From: SHVZ01 sp041906305
Lineage (GTDB): Bacteria > Pseudomonadota > Alphaproteobacteria > SHVZ01
Assembly (NCBI GenBank): GCA_041906305.1
Contig: JAYRJL010000004.1
Coordinates: forward strand, 1-64,000
DNA: 64,000 nucleotides
Reading direction: 5' to 3'
The number at the start of each line of letters is the position of its first letter. The first letter of the stretch is position 1. The translations under genes were made by a program, and so were the position numbers. A model generated the notes under the pieces. It ran no database searches. It was not told where the DNA came from and worked only from the letters and a program-made list of their open reading frames with translations. Shown one piece after another: positions 42,393 to 51,285 of this stretch.

Positions 42393-43375
42393 GTGCCGCG
42401 CTTAACTCACCGGTCGTCGAGCTCACCGACGTCGTCCGCCACTTCAGGATCAAGCGGTTCCTGGCGCCCTCGCAGCAGGTGCGTGCCGTCGACGGCGTCA
42501 GCTTCGCCATCGAGGAAGGGGAGAGCTTCGGGCTAGTCGGCGAGTCCGGCTGCGGCAAGACCACCGTCGGGCGCCTGGTGCTCGGCATGCTGTCGCCGAC
42601 CGGCGGACAGGTGCGGGTCGACGGCGCCGATCTCGCGACGCTGTCGGCCGACGGCCTGCGCCGCCTCCGCCGCCAGGTGCAGATGATCTACCAGGATCCT
42701 CTGAACGCGCTCGATCCCCGCATGTCGATCGGCGAGCAGATCGCCGAGGGTCTGGCGGTCCACGGCATCGGCACCGCGGCCGAACGGACGGAGCGGGCGC
42801 TGGCGATGATGGGCGCGGTCGGCCTCTCCGCCCGCCTCGCCGACCGCTATCCCCACGAGCTTTCCGGCGGCCAGCAGCAGCGCGTGGTGATCGCCCGCGC
42901 GCTGCTTCTCGAGCCTCGGCTGGTCGTCTGCGACGAGCCGGTCTCCGCCCTCGACGTCTCGGTCCAGGCGCAGGTGGTCAACCTGCTGGGCACGCTGCAG
43001 GAGCGCTACGGCTGCGCCTACCTGTTCATTTCGCATAACCTCGCGGTGGTCCGGCACATCTGCCGGCGCATCGCCGTCATGTATCTCGGCGCCGTGGTCG
43101 AGATCGCCGAGCGCGACGAGTTGTTCGAGCGGCCGCGGCATCCCTACACGCGGGCGCTGATCTCGGCCGTGCCGGTGCCCGATCCCTCCAAGCGCGGTCA
43201 GCGCAGCCTGCCGAAGGGCGAGCCGCCGAGCCCGACGAACCCGCCGTCCGGTTGCCGCTTCCACCCGCGCTGCGCCTTCGCCGTCGAGCGCTGCCGGCAC
43301 GAGGTGCCGAAGCTGTTGCCTGACAGCAAAGGCCATGTCCTCGCCTGCCATCGTGTCGCCGAGGGAGAGATCTGA
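42389..43375 (+). CDS. Oligopeptide-type ABC transporter ATP-binding protein 2 (DppF-like)
   Basis: 328 aa. Walker A GESGCGKTT, signature LSGGQQQR, Walker B LVVCDEPVSALD, His in FISHNLAVVRH. C-terminal extension with RHPYTRALISAVPVPD and GCRFHPRCAFAVERC. Pairs with the upstream ATPase as the heterodimeric motor of the importer. Stop and the next start overlap (TGATG). Confidence 0.95.
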   Translation: MSAALNSPVVELTDVVRHFRIKRFLAPSQQVRAVDGVSFAIEEGESFGLVGESGCGKTTVGRLVLGMLSPTGGQVRVDGADLATLSADGLRRLRRQVQMIYQDPLNALDPRMSIGEQIAEGLAVHGIGTAAERTERALAMMGAVGLSARLADRYPHELSGGQQQRVVIARALLLEPRLVVCDEPVSALDVSVQAQVVNLLGTLQERYGCAYLFISHNLAVVRHICRRIAVMYLGAVVEIAERDELFERPRHPYTRALISAVPVPDPSKRGQRSLPKGEPPSPTNPPSGCRFHPRCAFAVERCRHEVPKLLPDSKGHVLACHRVAEGEI

Positions 43376-44481
43376 TGGACCGTCGCAGCTTCCTGATCGG
43401 CGGCGTCGCCGCCGGCGCCGTCGCGACCGGCGCGGTCGCCCAGCATCGCAACTGGCATCCGGCGCCGCCGGCGGCCGACCCTTACGCGAAGCTTCAGGGC
43501 GGCGTGCCGCATCACATGACGCCCGACCAGGAGGCGCAGCGTGTCGTCGACAGCCCGGCGCCGAAGGGACCGGCCGGCCGTTGGGCCGCGCGCGCGGCGC
43601 TGCCGATCCCGCGCTCGGAGATGGCCTGGGCCACGGCCTGGGACGGCAGGATGCACATCATCGGCGGCTACGGCGAAGGCCGTGTCGACCGCCCCTATCA
43701 CCATGTCTACGTGCCGGCCGACGACCGCTGGTACACCGCGGCGGTGCTCCCGCGCGGCGCCAACCACGTCGCGGTCGCCGCGGACGCCGGGCGCGTCTAT
43801 GCGCTGGGCGGCTTCCTCGAGCAGAACCGCAACCCCGACACCAATGCCTATGCGTACGAGGTCGACGCCGACCGCTGGGTCTCGATTGCGCCGCTGCCGC
43901 GTCCGCGCGGTGCGGCGGCCGCCGTCTTCCTCGACGGGAAGCTGCACCTGATCGGCGGCGCGTCGGCACCGACGGCCGAGCGCGCCAGCGTCGGTTGGCA
44001 CGAGGTCTACGATCCCAAGGCCGACAAGTGGGAGGCGCGGAAGGCGCTGCCGGGCGCGCGCGACCATGTCGGCTGCGTCGCCGAGAACGGCCGCATCCAC
44101 ATCGTCGGCGGCCGCTTCAACACCTTCGAGTACAACACCGACCTGCACCACGTTTACATCGCCCAGCGCGACACCTGGGAGTTGCGGGCGCCGTTGCCGA
44201 CCGCGCGCTCTGGCCATGGCCTAGTCACGTACCGCGGCCGCTACTGGGCGATGGGCGGCGAGGGCGGCATCATCAACGTGCCGGGGCAGCAGAAGGTCTT
44301 CGGGCAGATGGAGAGCTACGATCCGACGACCGACACCTGGCAGAGCCACGCGCCGATGCCGACGCCGCGCCACGCGGTCGGAGCGACCGCCATCGGTGAC
44401 TGGATCTATGTCGCCGGCGGCGGCGCGGTCCTCGGCGGCAGCGTCCAGTCGGCCGTCCACGAAGCCTTCACGCTCACCTGA
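43375..44481 (+). CDS. Tat-exported kelch-repeat protein
   Basis: 368 aa. Tat signal peptide MDRRSFLIGGVAAGAVATG, with the twin-arginine RRSFLIG. Six kelch blades follow between about 75 and 360, each with the Gly-Gly pair: HIIGGYGEG, YALGGFLEQ, HLIGGASAP, HIVGGRFNT, WAMGGEGGI and YVAGGGAVL. Kelch propellers bind proteins or sugars and some are galactose-oxidase or mutarotase relatives; no catalytic site is evident. A periplasmic kelch protein inside an ABC operon between ATPases and permeases is unusual. One-base overlaps on both sides show it belongs to the operon. Confidence 0.9.
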   Translation: MDRRSFLIGGVAAGAVATGAVAQHRNWHPAPPAADPYAKLQGGVPHHMTPDQEAQRVVDSPAPKGPAGRWAARAALPIPRSEMAWATAWDGRMHIIGGYGEGRVDRPYHHVYVPADDRWYTAAVLPRGANHVAVAADAGRVYALGGFLEQNRNPDTNAYAYEVDADRWVSIAPLPRPRGAAAAVFLDGKLHLIGGASAPTAERASVGWHEVYDPKADKWEARKALPGARDHVGCVAENGRIHIVGGRFNTFEYNTDLHHVYIAQRDTWELRAPLPTARSGHGLVTYRGRYWAMGGEGGIINVPGQQKVFGQMESYDPTTDTWQSHAPMPTPRHAVGATAIGDWIYVAGGGAVLGGSVQSAVHEAFTLT

Positions 44482-45179
44482 TGCCCCTGGTCATCGCCCA
44501 TCGCGGCTTCTCTGCCGGCCATCCGGAGAACTCCCTGGAAGCGTTCGAGGCGGCGATCGCCGCCGGCGCCGACGCGATCGAGACCGACGTGCGCCTCTCG
44601 TGCGACGGCGTTCCGGTCTGCAGCCACGATGCCGATCTCAAACGGCTTCGCGGCCGCGCCGAGACGGTTTCGCAGATCGAGGCTTCCGACCTCGAGCGTG
44701 AGGGCATCCTGCGCCTGGAGACGGTGCTGGCGGCGGTGAAGGGGCGGACCCGGGTCATGCTCGACCTCAAGCTGACGACGGAGGAGGGGCTGACGCCGGC
44801 CTTCGCCGTCGTGAACAGGCTCGGCATGGGTGGCGACGTCTTCGCCGGCGTGCGCGATATCGATCTCGTACGGGTCGTCAGAAAGCTCTGTCCGGCGGCG
44901 ACCCTGCTCGGCCTGGTCAAGCGGCCGGACGATCTGCCGTACTTCTACGAGGCGGGCGGCGCCATCGGCCGGCTCTGGGAGGACGAGGCGACGCGCCCGA
45001 GCGTCGCCGAGGCGAAGAAGGGCGGCCACAGGGTGTGGGTCACGGCCGGCGCGCGCGGGGCAGGGTGCGTCGGCGACATCAGTCGTGACGGGCTCAAGTA
45101 TCTCTATGCCGCCGGCGTCGACGGCGTGGTCGTGAACGACCCGGCGCAGGCGATCGCGGTCCGGGCGGAGATGCCTTAG
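44481..45179 (+). CDS. Glycerophosphodiester phosphodiesterase
   Basis: 232 aa, no signal peptide, so cytoplasmic (UgpQ type). Hydrolyses glycerophosphodiesters to glycerol-3-phosphate and an alcohol. Catalytic/metal residues visible: H7-R8 in IAHRGFSA, E16 in HPENS, E34 and D36 in IETDVRLS, and the second His in VCSHDADL. Further LDLKL strand and C-terminal VDGVVVNDPAQAI. It is placed between the ATPases and permeases of the importer, which indicates that a phosphodiester enters the cell through it and is split here. Confidence 0.93.
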   Translation: MPLVIAHRGFSAGHPENSLEAFEAAIAAGADAIETDVRLSCDGVPVCSHDADLKRLRGRAETVSQIEASDLEREGILRLETVLAAVKGRTRVMLDLKLTTEEGLTPAFAVVNRLGMGGDVFAGVRDIDLVRVVRKLCPAATLLGLVKRPDDLPYFYEAGGAIGRLWEDEATRPSVAEAKKGGHRVWVTAGARGAGCVGDISRDGLKYLYAAGVDGVVVNDPAQAIAVRAEMP

Positions 45180-46118
45180 GTGAACCTCCGCTTCGTCGCC
45201 ACCCGCTTCGGCCGCGCGATCCTGACCATGCTGCTGGTGGTCGGGTTCATCTTCGTGATCCTGCGCGTCGCCGGCGACCCGGCCCAGGTCATGGCCGGCG
45301 ACGATGCGCCGCCCGAGATGATCGAACGCTACCGCGAGTCCCTCGGCCTCGACCGCTCGCTGCCCGAGCAGTTCCTCCGCTACACCACGGCGCTGGCGAG
45401 AGGCGACCTCGGGCGGTCGTTCAAGGACAACCGCGCCGCGCTCGATGTCGTGCTCGAGCGGCTGCCGATCACGCTCTATCTCGGCGTCGTCGCGCTCGTC
45501 ATCTCGCTCGGCATCGGCATCCCGCTCGGGGTCTTCGCGGCGCTCAAGCGCGGCACCGCGATCGACCGCTTCGCGATGACCTTTGCCGTGCTGGGATACT
45601 CGCTGCCGAACTTCTTCCTGGGCGTGCTGCTGATCCTGCTGTTCTCGCTGCATCTCCGCTGGCTGCCGAGCTCCGGCAGCGAGACCCTCTGGCACCTGAT
45701 CATGCCGGCCTTCACGCTCGGAACCGCGCATGCCGGGGGCATCGCGCGCTTCACGCGCTCGGCGATGCTGGAGGTGCTCAACCGCAACTTCATGCGGACG
45801 GCGAAGGCCAAGGGCGTGCCGCGCCAGCGCCGCCTTTACCGCCACGCGTTCCCGAACGCGGCGATCCCGGTGGTGACGCATCTCGGGTTCAGGCTCGGAC
45901 ATCTGGTCGCCGGCGCGATCATCGTCGAGACCGTCTTCGCCTGGCCGGGGGTCGGCCGCCTGATGATCTCGGCGGTCGCCGCTCGCGACCTCGCGGTCGT
46001 GCAGGCGCTCGTGCTGATGACCGCGCTCGCGATGATCTCGGCCAACCTTCTGGTCGACCTCGCCTATGGCTGGATCGATCCGCGCATCCGGGTCGCCGGC
46101 GAGCGGAGGGAGGCATGA
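45180..46118 (+). CDS. Oligopeptide-type ABC permease 1 (DppB-like)
   Basis: 312 aa, GTG start directly after the GDPD stop. Six predicted membrane helices; N-terminal helix RFGRAILTMLLVVGFIFVILRVA, and the DppB/OppB loop with GDPAQVMAGDDAPPEMIERYRESLGLD. The permease EAA-like loop is NFMRTAKAKGVPRQRRLYRHAFPNA. Forms the membrane channel with the next permease. Confidence 0.95.
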   Translation: MNLRFVATRFGRAILTMLLVVGFIFVILRVAGDPAQVMAGDDAPPEMIERYRESLGLDRSLPEQFLRYTTALARGDLGRSFKDNRAALDVVLERLPITLYLGVVALVISLGIGIPLGVFAALKRGTAIDRFAMTFAVLGYSLPNFFLGVLLILLFSLHLRWLPSSGSETLWHLIMPAFTLGTAHAGGIARFTRSAMLEVLNRNFMRTAKAKGVPRQRRLYRHAFPNAAIPVVTHLGFRLGHLVAGAIIVETVFAWPGVGRLMISAVAARDLAVVQALVLMTALAMISANLLVDLAYGWIDPRIRVAGERREA

Positions 46119-46987
46119 CCGTGGCCGTCACGCCGAGCCGGACCGCGCGGCTGTTCCGCGGCCTCCGCCGCGTGCCCTTCGGCGTCGGCCTGTCACTGGC
46201 GTTCCTCGCGCTGATGTTCTTCGTCTTCGTGTTCGCCGACCTGATCGCGACCCACGACGTTACGTCACAGGATCTGACAAACAGGCTCCGGCGGCCGGCG
46301 CTCCTCGGCGGACCGGCGCAGTTCTGGCTCGGCACCGACGAGCTTGGCCGCGACATCTACACCCGGCTGATCTACGCGATCCGCACCTCGATGCTGGTGG
46401 CGATCGCCGGATCCCTGATCGGCGCCGTCCTCGGCACGCTGCTGGGCTTTGTCGCGGCCCACTTCCGCGGCCTCGTCGAGGACACGATCATGATGCTGGT
46501 CGACTGGCAGTCCTCGATCCCGTTCGTGGTCGTGGCGCTGGCGACGCTGGCCTTCCTCGGCACCAGCTTCGGGCTCGTGGTGATCCTGATCGGGCTGCAG
46601 GGCTGGGACAACTACGCCCGCCTGGTGCGCGGCCTCGTGCTCTCGGCGAACGGCCACGGCTATGCCGTCGCCATCCGCGGCCTCGGCGCGCCGCCGGTCT
46701 ACGTCTACTGGCGCCACATCCTGCCCAACATCGCCGCGGCGCTGATGGTGCAGTTCAGCTTGAACTTCCCGGAGACGATCCTGCTGGAGGCCTCGTTGAG
46801 CTTCCTCGGCATGGGCGTGCAGCCGCCGATGACGAGCCTGGGCCTGATGCTCGGCTCCGGCCGTCGCTTCCTTCTGACCGCGTGGTGGATCTCGGTGCTG
46901 CCGGGCGCGGTGATCTTCCTCACCACGCTCTCGATCAGCCTGGTCGGCGACTGGCTCCGCGACCGGCTCGATCCGACCCTGCGCTAG
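46115..46987 (+). CDS. Oligopeptide-type ABC permease 2 (DppC-like)
   Basis: 290 aa, overlaps the previous gene by 4 bp. Six membrane helices, with DppC features: N-terminal cytoplasmic tail then VGLSLAFLALMFFVFVFADLI, FWLGTDELGRDIYTRLIYAIRTSM, and EAA loop GYAVAIRGLGAPPVYVYWRHILPN followed by SFLGMGVQPPMTSLGLML. Last gene of the operon; its stop overlaps that of the convergent second GDPD by 4 bp. Confidence 0.95.
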   Translation: MTVAVTPSRTARLFRGLRRVPFGVGLSLAFLALMFFVFVFADLIATHDVTSQDLTNRLRRPALLGGPAQFWLGTDELGRDIYTRLIYAIRTSMLVAIAGSLIGAVLGTLLGFVAAHFRGLVEDTIMMLVDWQSSIPFVVVALATLAFLGTSFGLVVILIGLQGWDNYARLVRGLVLSANGHGYAVAIRGLGAPPVYVYWRHILPNIAAALMVQFSLNFPETILLEASLSFLGMGVQPPMTSLGLMLGSGRRFLLTAWWISVLPGAVIFLTTLSISLVGDWLRDRLDPTLR

Positions 46988-47748
46988 CTGCCGTACATCT
47001 CGCGCCGCCGCCGGATCGCGATGTCGGGGCGGTCGGTGGTGAATGTCGTCACCTGGGCATTCAGCACGCGGAGATGGTCCGCCTCGGTCTTCACGCGATA
47101 GGCACCGAGGCCGAGGCCCTGAGCGTGCGCTTCCTTCACCATGTCGAGCGTGACGAAGGCGGACGGGATCGAGGCGTCGCGGAAGCCCGTTCGGGACAGC
47201 GCGCCGACGAGTCCCTTCAGGCCTACCTCCTTGAACCAGGTGTCGCGCACCAAGGCGACGAAGCCTTTCGGTCGCGCGTGCCGGCGGAAGAGCCGGAGCT
47301 GGGTCCAGTCGAACGAGGTCACCACCGTGCGCTTGAGGAAACGCGCCCGCCGGAGCTCGGCCGCGACCTTTCGCTCGATCCCGGGATAGCGGCGCTTCCG
47401 CCCGTCGGTCTTGATCTCGAGGCGGAGGTCGCGGTGGCTCCTGCGGATCAGAGCGATCACCTCGCGCAGGGTGGGGATGCGCTCGGCCGGGGTGCGCTTG
47501 AGCGTGCGGCGGCGGAGCGACTTGAACGTATGCGCGCGGACCGGGCCGCGGCCCGTCGTGGTCCGCTGCAGCGTCGCGTCATGGTGGACGACGAGGCGGC
47601 CGTCGCGGGAGAGATGGACGTCGGTCTCGATCGAGGCGACCGGGAGCCGGGCCGAGCGGCGGAACGCGGTCGGCGAGTTCTCGGGCCAGATCAGCGCCCC
47701 GCCGCGATGCGAGGAGATCTGGGGAACCCAGGGCAGGTCACGCGCCAT
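46984..47748 (-). CDS. Second glycerophosphodiester phosphodiesterase-like protein
   Basis: 254 aa from ATG 47748, which lies inside the 3' end of the upstream phosphodiesterase gene (11-bp overlap); longer in-frame starts exist but are less likely. Catalytic residues: H14-R15 in SSHRGGA, E23 in PENS, E41 and D43 in IETDVHLS, H56 in VVHHDATL. It differs clearly from the operon GDPD (44481) and is rich in arginine. Cytoplasmic. Clustered with the importer and the phosphodiesterase, it supports a phosphodiester-using locus. Confidence 0.88.
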   Translation of the reverse strand: MARDLPWVPQISSHRGGALIWPENSPTAFRRSARLPVASIETDVHLSRDGRLVVHHDATLQRTTTGRGPVRAHTFKSLRRRTLKRTPAERIPTLREVIALIRRSHRDLRLEIKTDGRKRRYPGIERKVAAELRRARFLKRTVVTSFDWTQLRLFRRHARPKGFVALVRDTWFKEVGLKGLVGALSRTGFRDASIPSAFVTLDMVKEAHAQGLGLGAYRVKTEADHLRVLNAQVTTFTTDRPDIAIRRRREMYGS

Positions 47749-49168
47749 AGCCGCCATCCAGGTAGTAGGTGCCGCCGGTACGCTGGCGGTCAAGGCGGCG
47801 GATCCTGCCGCCGGCCTCGATCTCGTGGATCAGTCGCCGGGATTCACCCGGCGTCTCGCCTCTCGACATCGCCTCGACCAGCACGCGGCCGTCGACATCT
47901 CCTTTCGGCAGACCCAGCAGATGCATGACCGTCGGCACCACGTCGACGATGCCGGCGGCGAAGGGCGAGCCGTAGCGCTCCCGGAACGCATCGCCGCCGC
48001 AGATCAGCACGTTGTTGAGCTCGCGCGGATGCAGCCCGCCATGGGTTCCGCCGAGCAGCGGCAGGTTGGCGTCCATCAGGCAGGTGCCGGGAAGGCCGTT
48101 GGCGTCGAGCTCGTCGTCGTCCAAGAGGGTGAAGAACATGTGCGGCGCTCGCGCATGCGCGACGTTCGCCAGCGGCATCGCAAAGGTGCCGGCGATCTCG
48201 CCCTCGACCTCGTTCCGTGCGTCCGAGAACATCAGGCCGCACCAGGGTTGCTCGGCGAGCCAGGCGGCAAGGCGGTTGCCCTCGGCCTTGTCGCGGAAGG
48301 TGACGCCGACCGGGCCTGAGAGCGCGAGCGCGATGTCGGTGTCGGCATCCAGGCCGATGCCGGCGCGGAAGTCGCCCGTCCGCATGAGCTCGGTGACCGA
48401 CATCTTCTCGCGGCCGGTGATGTGGCCGTGGTCGGAGACGACGACGACCTGCGTGCCGTCGCCGACGGCAGCGAGCATCCGCCCGAAGGCCGCATCGGCC
48501 CCCTGGATAGACGCTTTCGCTTCCGGCGAGCCGATACCGCGGTAGTGGTACGTCGAATCCGGATCCGACGACCAGAAGAGGGCCACGTCGGGGGCAAGCT
48601 CGCCGAGCACGTGCTCGATGAATAAAGTCATCGCGTGGTCGATGCGGGGCGTGTTGGGGAGCCCTGCCTCCGGCGGCTCGCCGAAGCGCTCGAACAGGGG
48701 CCGCGCCGCCGGCGAGGAGAGAGGGCGGCCATGCGTCGACCAGCGGACCTGGCCGAGGGCGCCGGCCTCGTGATCGAGCAGGATCGCGTTGCCGGGCGTG
48801 CCGGTGGAGACGACGGCGAGTGACTTTCCGGCCCGGGCCAGGATCTCGCCGAGCGACGGCACGCCGAGCATGCGCCCGCCGGACGCGGCGGCGAGCGCGT
48901 CGAGGTCCTCGGCCTTGCCGGTGCTGAGCGGCCGCCCGGGGATCGCGTCGGTCGCGTGGAAGACGTTGGCGACGATGCCGTGCCGTGCCGGGTGGCAGCC
49001 GGTGACCAACGAGGCGACGTTGACCCGGGTCTCGGTCGGGAAGACCGCCCGGCTGATCGGGAAGCGGCTGCCGCCCTCGGCGAAGCGGACGAGGTTGGGG
49101 GCGAGCTCGGGCGTGACCATGTCCGGCCGGAGCCCGTCGAAGACCATGATGATGACGCGTGTCGGCAT
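47738..49168 (-). CDS. Alkaline-phosphatase-fold phosphodiesterase/nucleotide pyrophosphatase-like
   Basis: 476 aa. Type I phosphodiesterase/nucleotide pyrophosphatase family. Metal and nucleophile sites: D11 in IIMVFDGLRPD, probable nucleophile T47 in FPTETRVN, metal Asp in SSDPDSTYHY, metal pair in VVSDHGHIT, and C-terminal His in GTHGGLHPRE. No signal peptide is seen, so it probably works in the cytoplasm. It may split a phosphodiester or pyrophosphate-linked compound. Overlaps the second GDPD by 11 bp and follows the MFS gene by 9 bp, so the three are likely one transcript. Confidence 0.88.
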   Translation of the reverse strand: MPTRVIIMVFDGLRPDMVTPELAPNLVRFAEGGSRFPISRAVFPTETRVNVASLVTGCHPARHGIVANVFHATDAIPGRPLSTGKAEDLDALAAASGGRMLGVPSLGEILARAGKSLAVVSTGTPGNAILLDHEAGALGQVRWSTHGRPLSSPAARPLFERFGEPPEAGLPNTPRIDHAMTLFIEHVLGELAPDVALFWSSDPDSTYHYRGIGSPEAKASIQGADAAFGRMLAAVGDGTQVVVVSDHGHITGREKMSVTELMRTGDFRAGIGLDADTDIALALSGPVGVTFRDKAEGNRLAAWLAEQPWCGLMFSDARNEVEGEIAGTFAMPLANVAHARAPHMFFTLLDDDELDANGLPGTCLMDANLPLLGGTHGGLHPRELNNVLICGGDAFRERYGSPFAAGIVDVVPTVMHLLGLPKGDVDGRVLVEAMSRGETPGESRRLIHEIEAGGRIRRLDRQRTGGTYYLDGGYGA

Positions 49169-49177
49169 GGCGTCAGT

Positions 49178-50392
49178 CTAGCGCGAGTCGCTGGAGATTT
49201 TGGGCTCCCATGCTATCGCCAGAGACAGGGTCGCCGCCGCGGTGGCGAGCCAGAACAGGGTCGACGGCCCCCAGAGGTCCCAGACCAGGCCGCCGAGCGC
49301 CCCGGAGGCGACCAGCGCCAGGCCGGAAAGCAGGCTGAAGGCGCCGAACGCGGTGCCACGCAGCGGCTCCGGCACCGAGTCCACCACCAGCGTCGCCAGC
49401 ACGCCCTGGGTCATGCCGAAATGCAGGCCCCAGAGCATCACGCCGAGAAGCCCCGCCCAGGGACCGCTCGCCACCGCGAGCAGCGCATCGCAGAGGATCA
49501 GCACGACGATGCCCGCTGCCAGCAGCGTGCGCCGGTCCATGCGGTCTGAGATCCGCCCGACCGGATAGGCCGAGAGCGCATAGATCGCGTTCATGAGCAC
49601 GAAGGCGATCGGCACCAGCCACAGCGGCACGCCGAGGTTCTCGGTGCGGAGCACGAGGAAGGCCTTGGCGCCGCGCCCGAAGGTCAGCAGCGCCGCGCCG
49701 ACCGCGATCCACCAGAAGGCGAAGCCGAGGCGCGCGAGGTCGGCGCGGTTGAGCGGCAGGCGCTCGAGCGGCGCCGTGCCGCCGAGCGGCTCCTCGGCTG
49801 CGCGCGCCAGCACGATCACCGCCAGCACGCCGGGCACGACGGCGACCCAGAACAGGAGCTGGAAGTTCTCGGGGCTCGCCCAGAGGATCGCGATCGCCAG
49901 CAGCGGGCCGATCACCGCGCCCAGCGTGTCGAGCGTCTGCCGGAGCCCGAAGGCCCGGCCGCGGATCTCGGGCTCGGTCGCGCGCGCGATCATCGCGTCG
50001 CGAGGCGCGGTACGCAGCCCCTTGCCGACCCGGTCGACGATGCGGGCAGCGAAGATCGGGATCGGCGATCCTGCGAACGGGAAGGCGATCTTGCTGACCG
50101 CCGAGAGTCCGTAGCCGAAGACGACAATGGCCTTGTAGCGCCCGAGCCTATCGCCGATCGCGCCGGCGACGACGCGGAAGGCGGCAGCGATCCCCTCGGC
50201 GACGCCCTCGATCAGCCCGATCGTCGCCATCGACACGCCCATCACGGTGCCGAGATAGACGGGGAGCACGGCGAGGATCATCTCGGTCGAGACGTCCGTC
50301 AGCAGCGAAACCCAGCCGAGGATCCAGACGAGGGCGGGGACGCGCGCGGTCGGGGAGGGCGTCGAAACGGAGGGGGCGGTCGATACGCTCAT
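49178..50392 (-). CDS. MFS transporter
   Basis: 404 aa with about 12 hydrophobic segments and a cytoplasmic N-terminal tail (serine/threonine-rich, about 20 residues). Motif A is GDRLGRYK between helices 2 and 3; the second-half equivalent is GRISDRMDRR. Opening WILGWVSLLTDVSTEMILAVLPVYLG matches a subfamily of drug-type proton antiporters. Substrate unknown. First gene of a minus-strand run with the phosphodiesterase and the GDPD. Confidence 0.92.
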   Translation of the reverse strand: MSVSTAPSVSTPSPTARVPALVWILGWVSLLTDVSTEMILAVLPVYLGTVMGVSMATIGLIEGVAEGIAAAFRVVAGAIGDRLGRYKAIVVFGYGLSAVSKIAFPFAGSPIPIFAARIVDRVGKGLRTAPRDAMIARATEPEIRGRAFGLRQTLDTLGAVIGPLLAIAILWASPENFQLLFWVAVVPGVLAVIVLARAAEEPLGGTAPLERLPLNRADLARLGFAFWWIAVGAALLTFGRGAKAFLVLRTENLGVPLWLVPIAFVLMNAIYALSAYPVGRISDRMDRRTLLAAGIVVLILCDALLAVASGPWAGLLGVMLWGLHFGMTQGVLATLVVDSVPEPLRGTAFGAFSLLSGLALVASGALGGLVWDLWGPSTLFWLATAAATLSLAIAWEPKISSDSR

Positions 50393-50501
50393 CGGCCGCA
50401 GGAGAGTCGGCGATTTGTTCCGCGATGTCGAGGATCGCGCGTGTTTCCAGGCGGAAAAAAGCGCCTTATCATCGCAAGCGACCGACCTTCAGGAGCCCCC
50501 G

Positions 50502-51281
50502 ATGCCCGACACTCTTCTCGCCCATCTGCCGTCGATGAAGTCCCAGGTCTCGGCCGAGGAGTGGCAGATGCGGGTCGATCTCGCCGCCTTCTATCGGCTG
50601 GCGGCGCGGTACGGCTGGGTCGACCTGATCGGCACGCACATCTCGGCGCGGGTGGCGGCGCCGGAGGGGCAGCATCACTTCCTGATCAACCCGCACGGCG
50701 TGCTGTTCCAGCAGGTGACAGCCTCCAGCCTGGTCAAGATCGACCAGGACGGCCGCAAGATCCAGGAGAGTCCCTATCCGGTGAACCCGGCGGGCTTCGT
50801 CATCCACTCCGCCATCCACATGAAGAACCACGAGGCGATCTGCGTCGCGCACACGCACACGGTCGCCGGCATGGGCGTGTCGATGCAGGAGGAGGGGCTC
50901 CTGATGGCGAGCCAGCACTCGGCCTTCTTCTACGGGAATTTGGGATATCACGACATCGAGCATATGGAGGCCGGCGTCGAGGGGCGCGACATCCTGGCGA
51001 ACGATCTCGGTCCGCACCGGGCGCTGATCATGCGCAACCACGGCCTGCTGACCACCGGTCGTACGGTCGCCGAGGCCTTCCAGGTGATGCATACGCTGGA
51101 GCGCGCCTGCTCGGCCCAGATCGCGGCCCAGGCCGGCGGTGCCAAGGTCCGGCGGATGAGCGACGAGACCTGCGTGTTCTTCGGCGAGTTCTTCCGGAAC
51201 TCGAGCCTCAAGCATTCGGCGATGGCGTGGCCGTCGCTGCTGGCGACCCTCGACGCGAGCGAACCCGACTACAAGAGCTGA
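50502..51281 (+). CDS. Class II aldolase/adducin-family protein, copy 1
   Basis: 259 aa from ATG 50502 (AGGAG, 6-nt spacing). Zinc-dependent fuculose-aldolase/adducin fold: N-terminal RVDLAAFYRLAARYGWVDLIGTHISARV, zinc ligands in CVAHTHTVAGMGVSMQ and MRNHGLLTTGRTVAEAF. Family members cleave sugar phosphates or decarboxylate; the substrate here is unknown. The next gene is a close paralogue. No sugar kinase is adjacent. Confidence 0.9.
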   Translation: MPDTLLAHLPSMKSQVSAEEWQMRVDLAAFYRLAARYGWVDLIGTHISARVAAPEGQHHFLINPHGVLFQQVTASSLVKIDQDGRKIQESPYPVNPAGFVIHSAIHMKNHEAICVAHTHTVAGMGVSMQEEGLLMASQHSAFFYGNLGYHDIEHMEAGVEGRDILANDLGPHRALIMRNHGLLTTGRTVAEAFQVMHTLERACSAQIAAQAGGAKVRRMSDETCVFFGEFFRNSSLKHSAMAWPSLLATLDASEPDYKS

Positions 51282-51285
51282 GATC

